The position numbers were made by a program, and so were the translations under genes. A stretch of DNA of 64,000 nucleotides from Phoenix dactylifera (lineage: Eukaryota; Streptophyta; Magnoliopsida; Arecales; Arecaceae), in contig NC_052393.1 of NCBI RefSeq assembly GCF_009389715.1, forward strand, positions 248,001 through 312,000, written 5' to 3'. The number at the start of each line of letters is the position of its first letter. Position 1 is the first letter of the stretch. Below the pieces are notes generated by a model, which saw nothing but the letters and a program-made list of their open reading frames with translations, was not told the origin of the DNA and did not search any database. Positions 62,410 through 64,000 of this stretch are shown piece after piece.

Positions 62410-63748
62410 TCAGCCGCTACGGAAGGATCCCAAAGCCTTCGCAGCACTAGCTCGTAGGACATATTGGTGATAAGCTTCAGCAATTGCGGCACCGATGAAA
62501 GGTCCCACCCAGAAGATCCACTGCGAACCACAGCAAAAGTCATTATAAGCTTCTACTTCCTCTAACTTGCTATCAGATGATCACTTCATCCATCAATTAT
62601 AAGAGTGATAACCGTAAGTTTCGAGGTCCCCCTCTTCTAGAATTTGGAGCTTTGGAGGATCCTTTTGAATTATTCAATGAAGCATGGTTAGGTGAAGATT
62701 AGGTCCAAAATCCAAAGAGTTAGGTATTTATGGACCTTTGTTTTAGAATGAAGTATTTGTGGACCCTTGCCTGAGCTTATATATATATATATATAGTTGG
62801 TAGAAGATTTGTTTGTTCCTGTAGGTAAATATGGACCTTGCCTAAGCGTCTATGGTTGGCAGTTTACTAGTTTTGTTTGTTTTTACACCGCTATAATTTA
62901 GCAAGCTCAAAGTTTTATATATGACACGACGTAATGCGCTCTTGGCCAGGTCCTAAATTAAGTGGACAAAGATGCGATGATCCCAGGGGACGTTCTAAAT
63001 CGTGCAGTCTACTGGAGGTCTGGCAAATAACCTTGCCATTTCATTATCTTGTATAATAAAGTTAGTTTCTCTCTGAAAAACATTATTCTTAGGCGACGGT
63101 TGGTGGCCTATCACCTTGGTGATCCTTATCCCAAGATAATCTAATCCTCTATGATCACCGTATTTAGTATGCTATATTCCAATGATTAAAAATTTTCAGA
63201 TATTCATGAATAATCTATTTAGAATTTTATAGAAATCTAAAATCGCTTGGCCATATAATACCACAACTATCCCTGATATACTCTATAAAATATGTATATT
63301 AATCATATAAAATATATTACAATAAAATATTAATATATTTATTAAGATATTGATTTTAAAAATGTTGTATAAAAATATATTTATTAGTTCCATAAATTGT
63401 TAATCCTATAAAAGTATATTTATAATAATAATAATAATTATTATTATAAAAGTATGTTAATCCTATAAAAGTATATTGATTTTCGCTAGGGCTTAGCATG
63501 GGATTAAAAATTGATTATGATATTGACTTTTAAGACTGTGATCAACAACCCAAAGCATGCAAAAAATAATGGTGCGGCATGACAGATTTTAGAAATTGAT
63601 ATAATACCTGATCATCCCAGGCCTTCTCCTTGTTGTAGATCACAGCAGCTCCAAAGCTCCTGGCAGGGTTGATGCCAGTCCCAGTGATAGGAATTGTGGC
63701 TAAGTGGACCATGAACACTGCAAATCCTATCGGGAGAGGAGCCAAGAC
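62410..63748 (-). CDS. PIP2: PIP2-type plasma-membrane aquaporin (3' end only)
   Basis: Water channel of the plasma membrane. Two in-phase exons are visible on the minus strand: 63748-63608 (47 codons) and 62520-62410 (36 codons plus TGA). The first holds the fifth transmembrane region and the second NPA loop with [11 protein letters not shown], including the arginine of the selectivity filter; the second holds [19 protein letters not shown] (sixth helix) and the tail GSFRSG. This tail, with its two serines known to be phosphorylated in PIP2 members to control gating and trafficking, separates it from PIP1. The 5' part with the first NPA motif lies beyond 64000, and 63749-64000 is intron. Confidence 0.92.
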
Positions 63749-64000
63749 CTGTAGAAGTAATCGAAAGGGAAATTGAAAAAGAAGGGATTAGTCCAAGCAT
63801 TCATGCCAAGTTAAAAGATCGCGATGGTGTTGGTGTCGAGCATGATACTAGAACAATTTCTCAATGGTTGCCAAATGGTTAATTAATGCACCACCGTAAT
63901 TTTAATTATTTTTCTCTTATCATAACACACAATATACTCCAGTGAGCCCTTGGTGCACTACAAAAAAACAGCTGTTGTATGGGGATGGGGGGAGCAAAGA

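Overview
The window is nuclear DNA of a flowering plant. Genes are split by introns of 80 bp to 5.3 kb with GT-AG (one GC-AG) borders, ribosomal-protein control motifs are plant-type, and the spaces and introns are full of plant transposons (Ty3/gypsy, TRIM, solo LTR, SINE, Tourist-like and Mutator-like MITEs) and GA/CT microsatellites. Protein similarities recalled from known families and the repeat style suggest a monocot, perhaps a palm; that is an inference and not proven by the sequence. Gene models were built by hand from reading frames, splice borders and phase continuity.

Layout. 468-9177 (+): the 3' ten exons of a TRMT2A-type tRNA (uracil-5-)-methyltransferase, its 5' end outside the window. 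11488-24087 (+): an 8-exon RING-CH (MARCH-like) membrane E3 ubiquitin ligase, with a complete 439-bp TRIM in intron 1 and a probable 2.46-kb solo LTR in intron 4, which uses a GC donor. 26138-36307 (+): a tryptophan/tyrosine-permease-like pseudogene whose second coding stretch is interrupted by a 5535-bp Ty3/gypsy element with identical 372-bp LTRs, a 5-bp target duplication and an intact 1592-residue gag-pol frame. 39099-39596 (-): a single-exon proline/alanine-rich (AGP-like) membrane protein. 42138-47490 (-): a complete 12-exon protein disulfide isomerase, PDIL1-4 type, ending KDEL. 54212-57636 (+): a complete 4-exon ribosomal protein eL42 (RPL44) gene with site II and telo-box upstream. 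62410-63748 (-): the last two exons of a PIP2-type plasma-membrane aquaporin that continues past the right edge.

The genes belong to unrelated housekeeping functions (tRNA modification, ubiquitylation, ER folding, translation, water transport, cell wall/surface) and do not form a pathway or cluster. What is notable is the transposon layer: one apparently very young LTR retrotransposon, three relatives of one TRIM family, and two large AT-rich MITEs of one family lying in opposite orientation on either side of RPL44. I found no undescribed defence, biosynthetic or other multi-gene system. No tRNA, rRNA or CRISPR feature was found.
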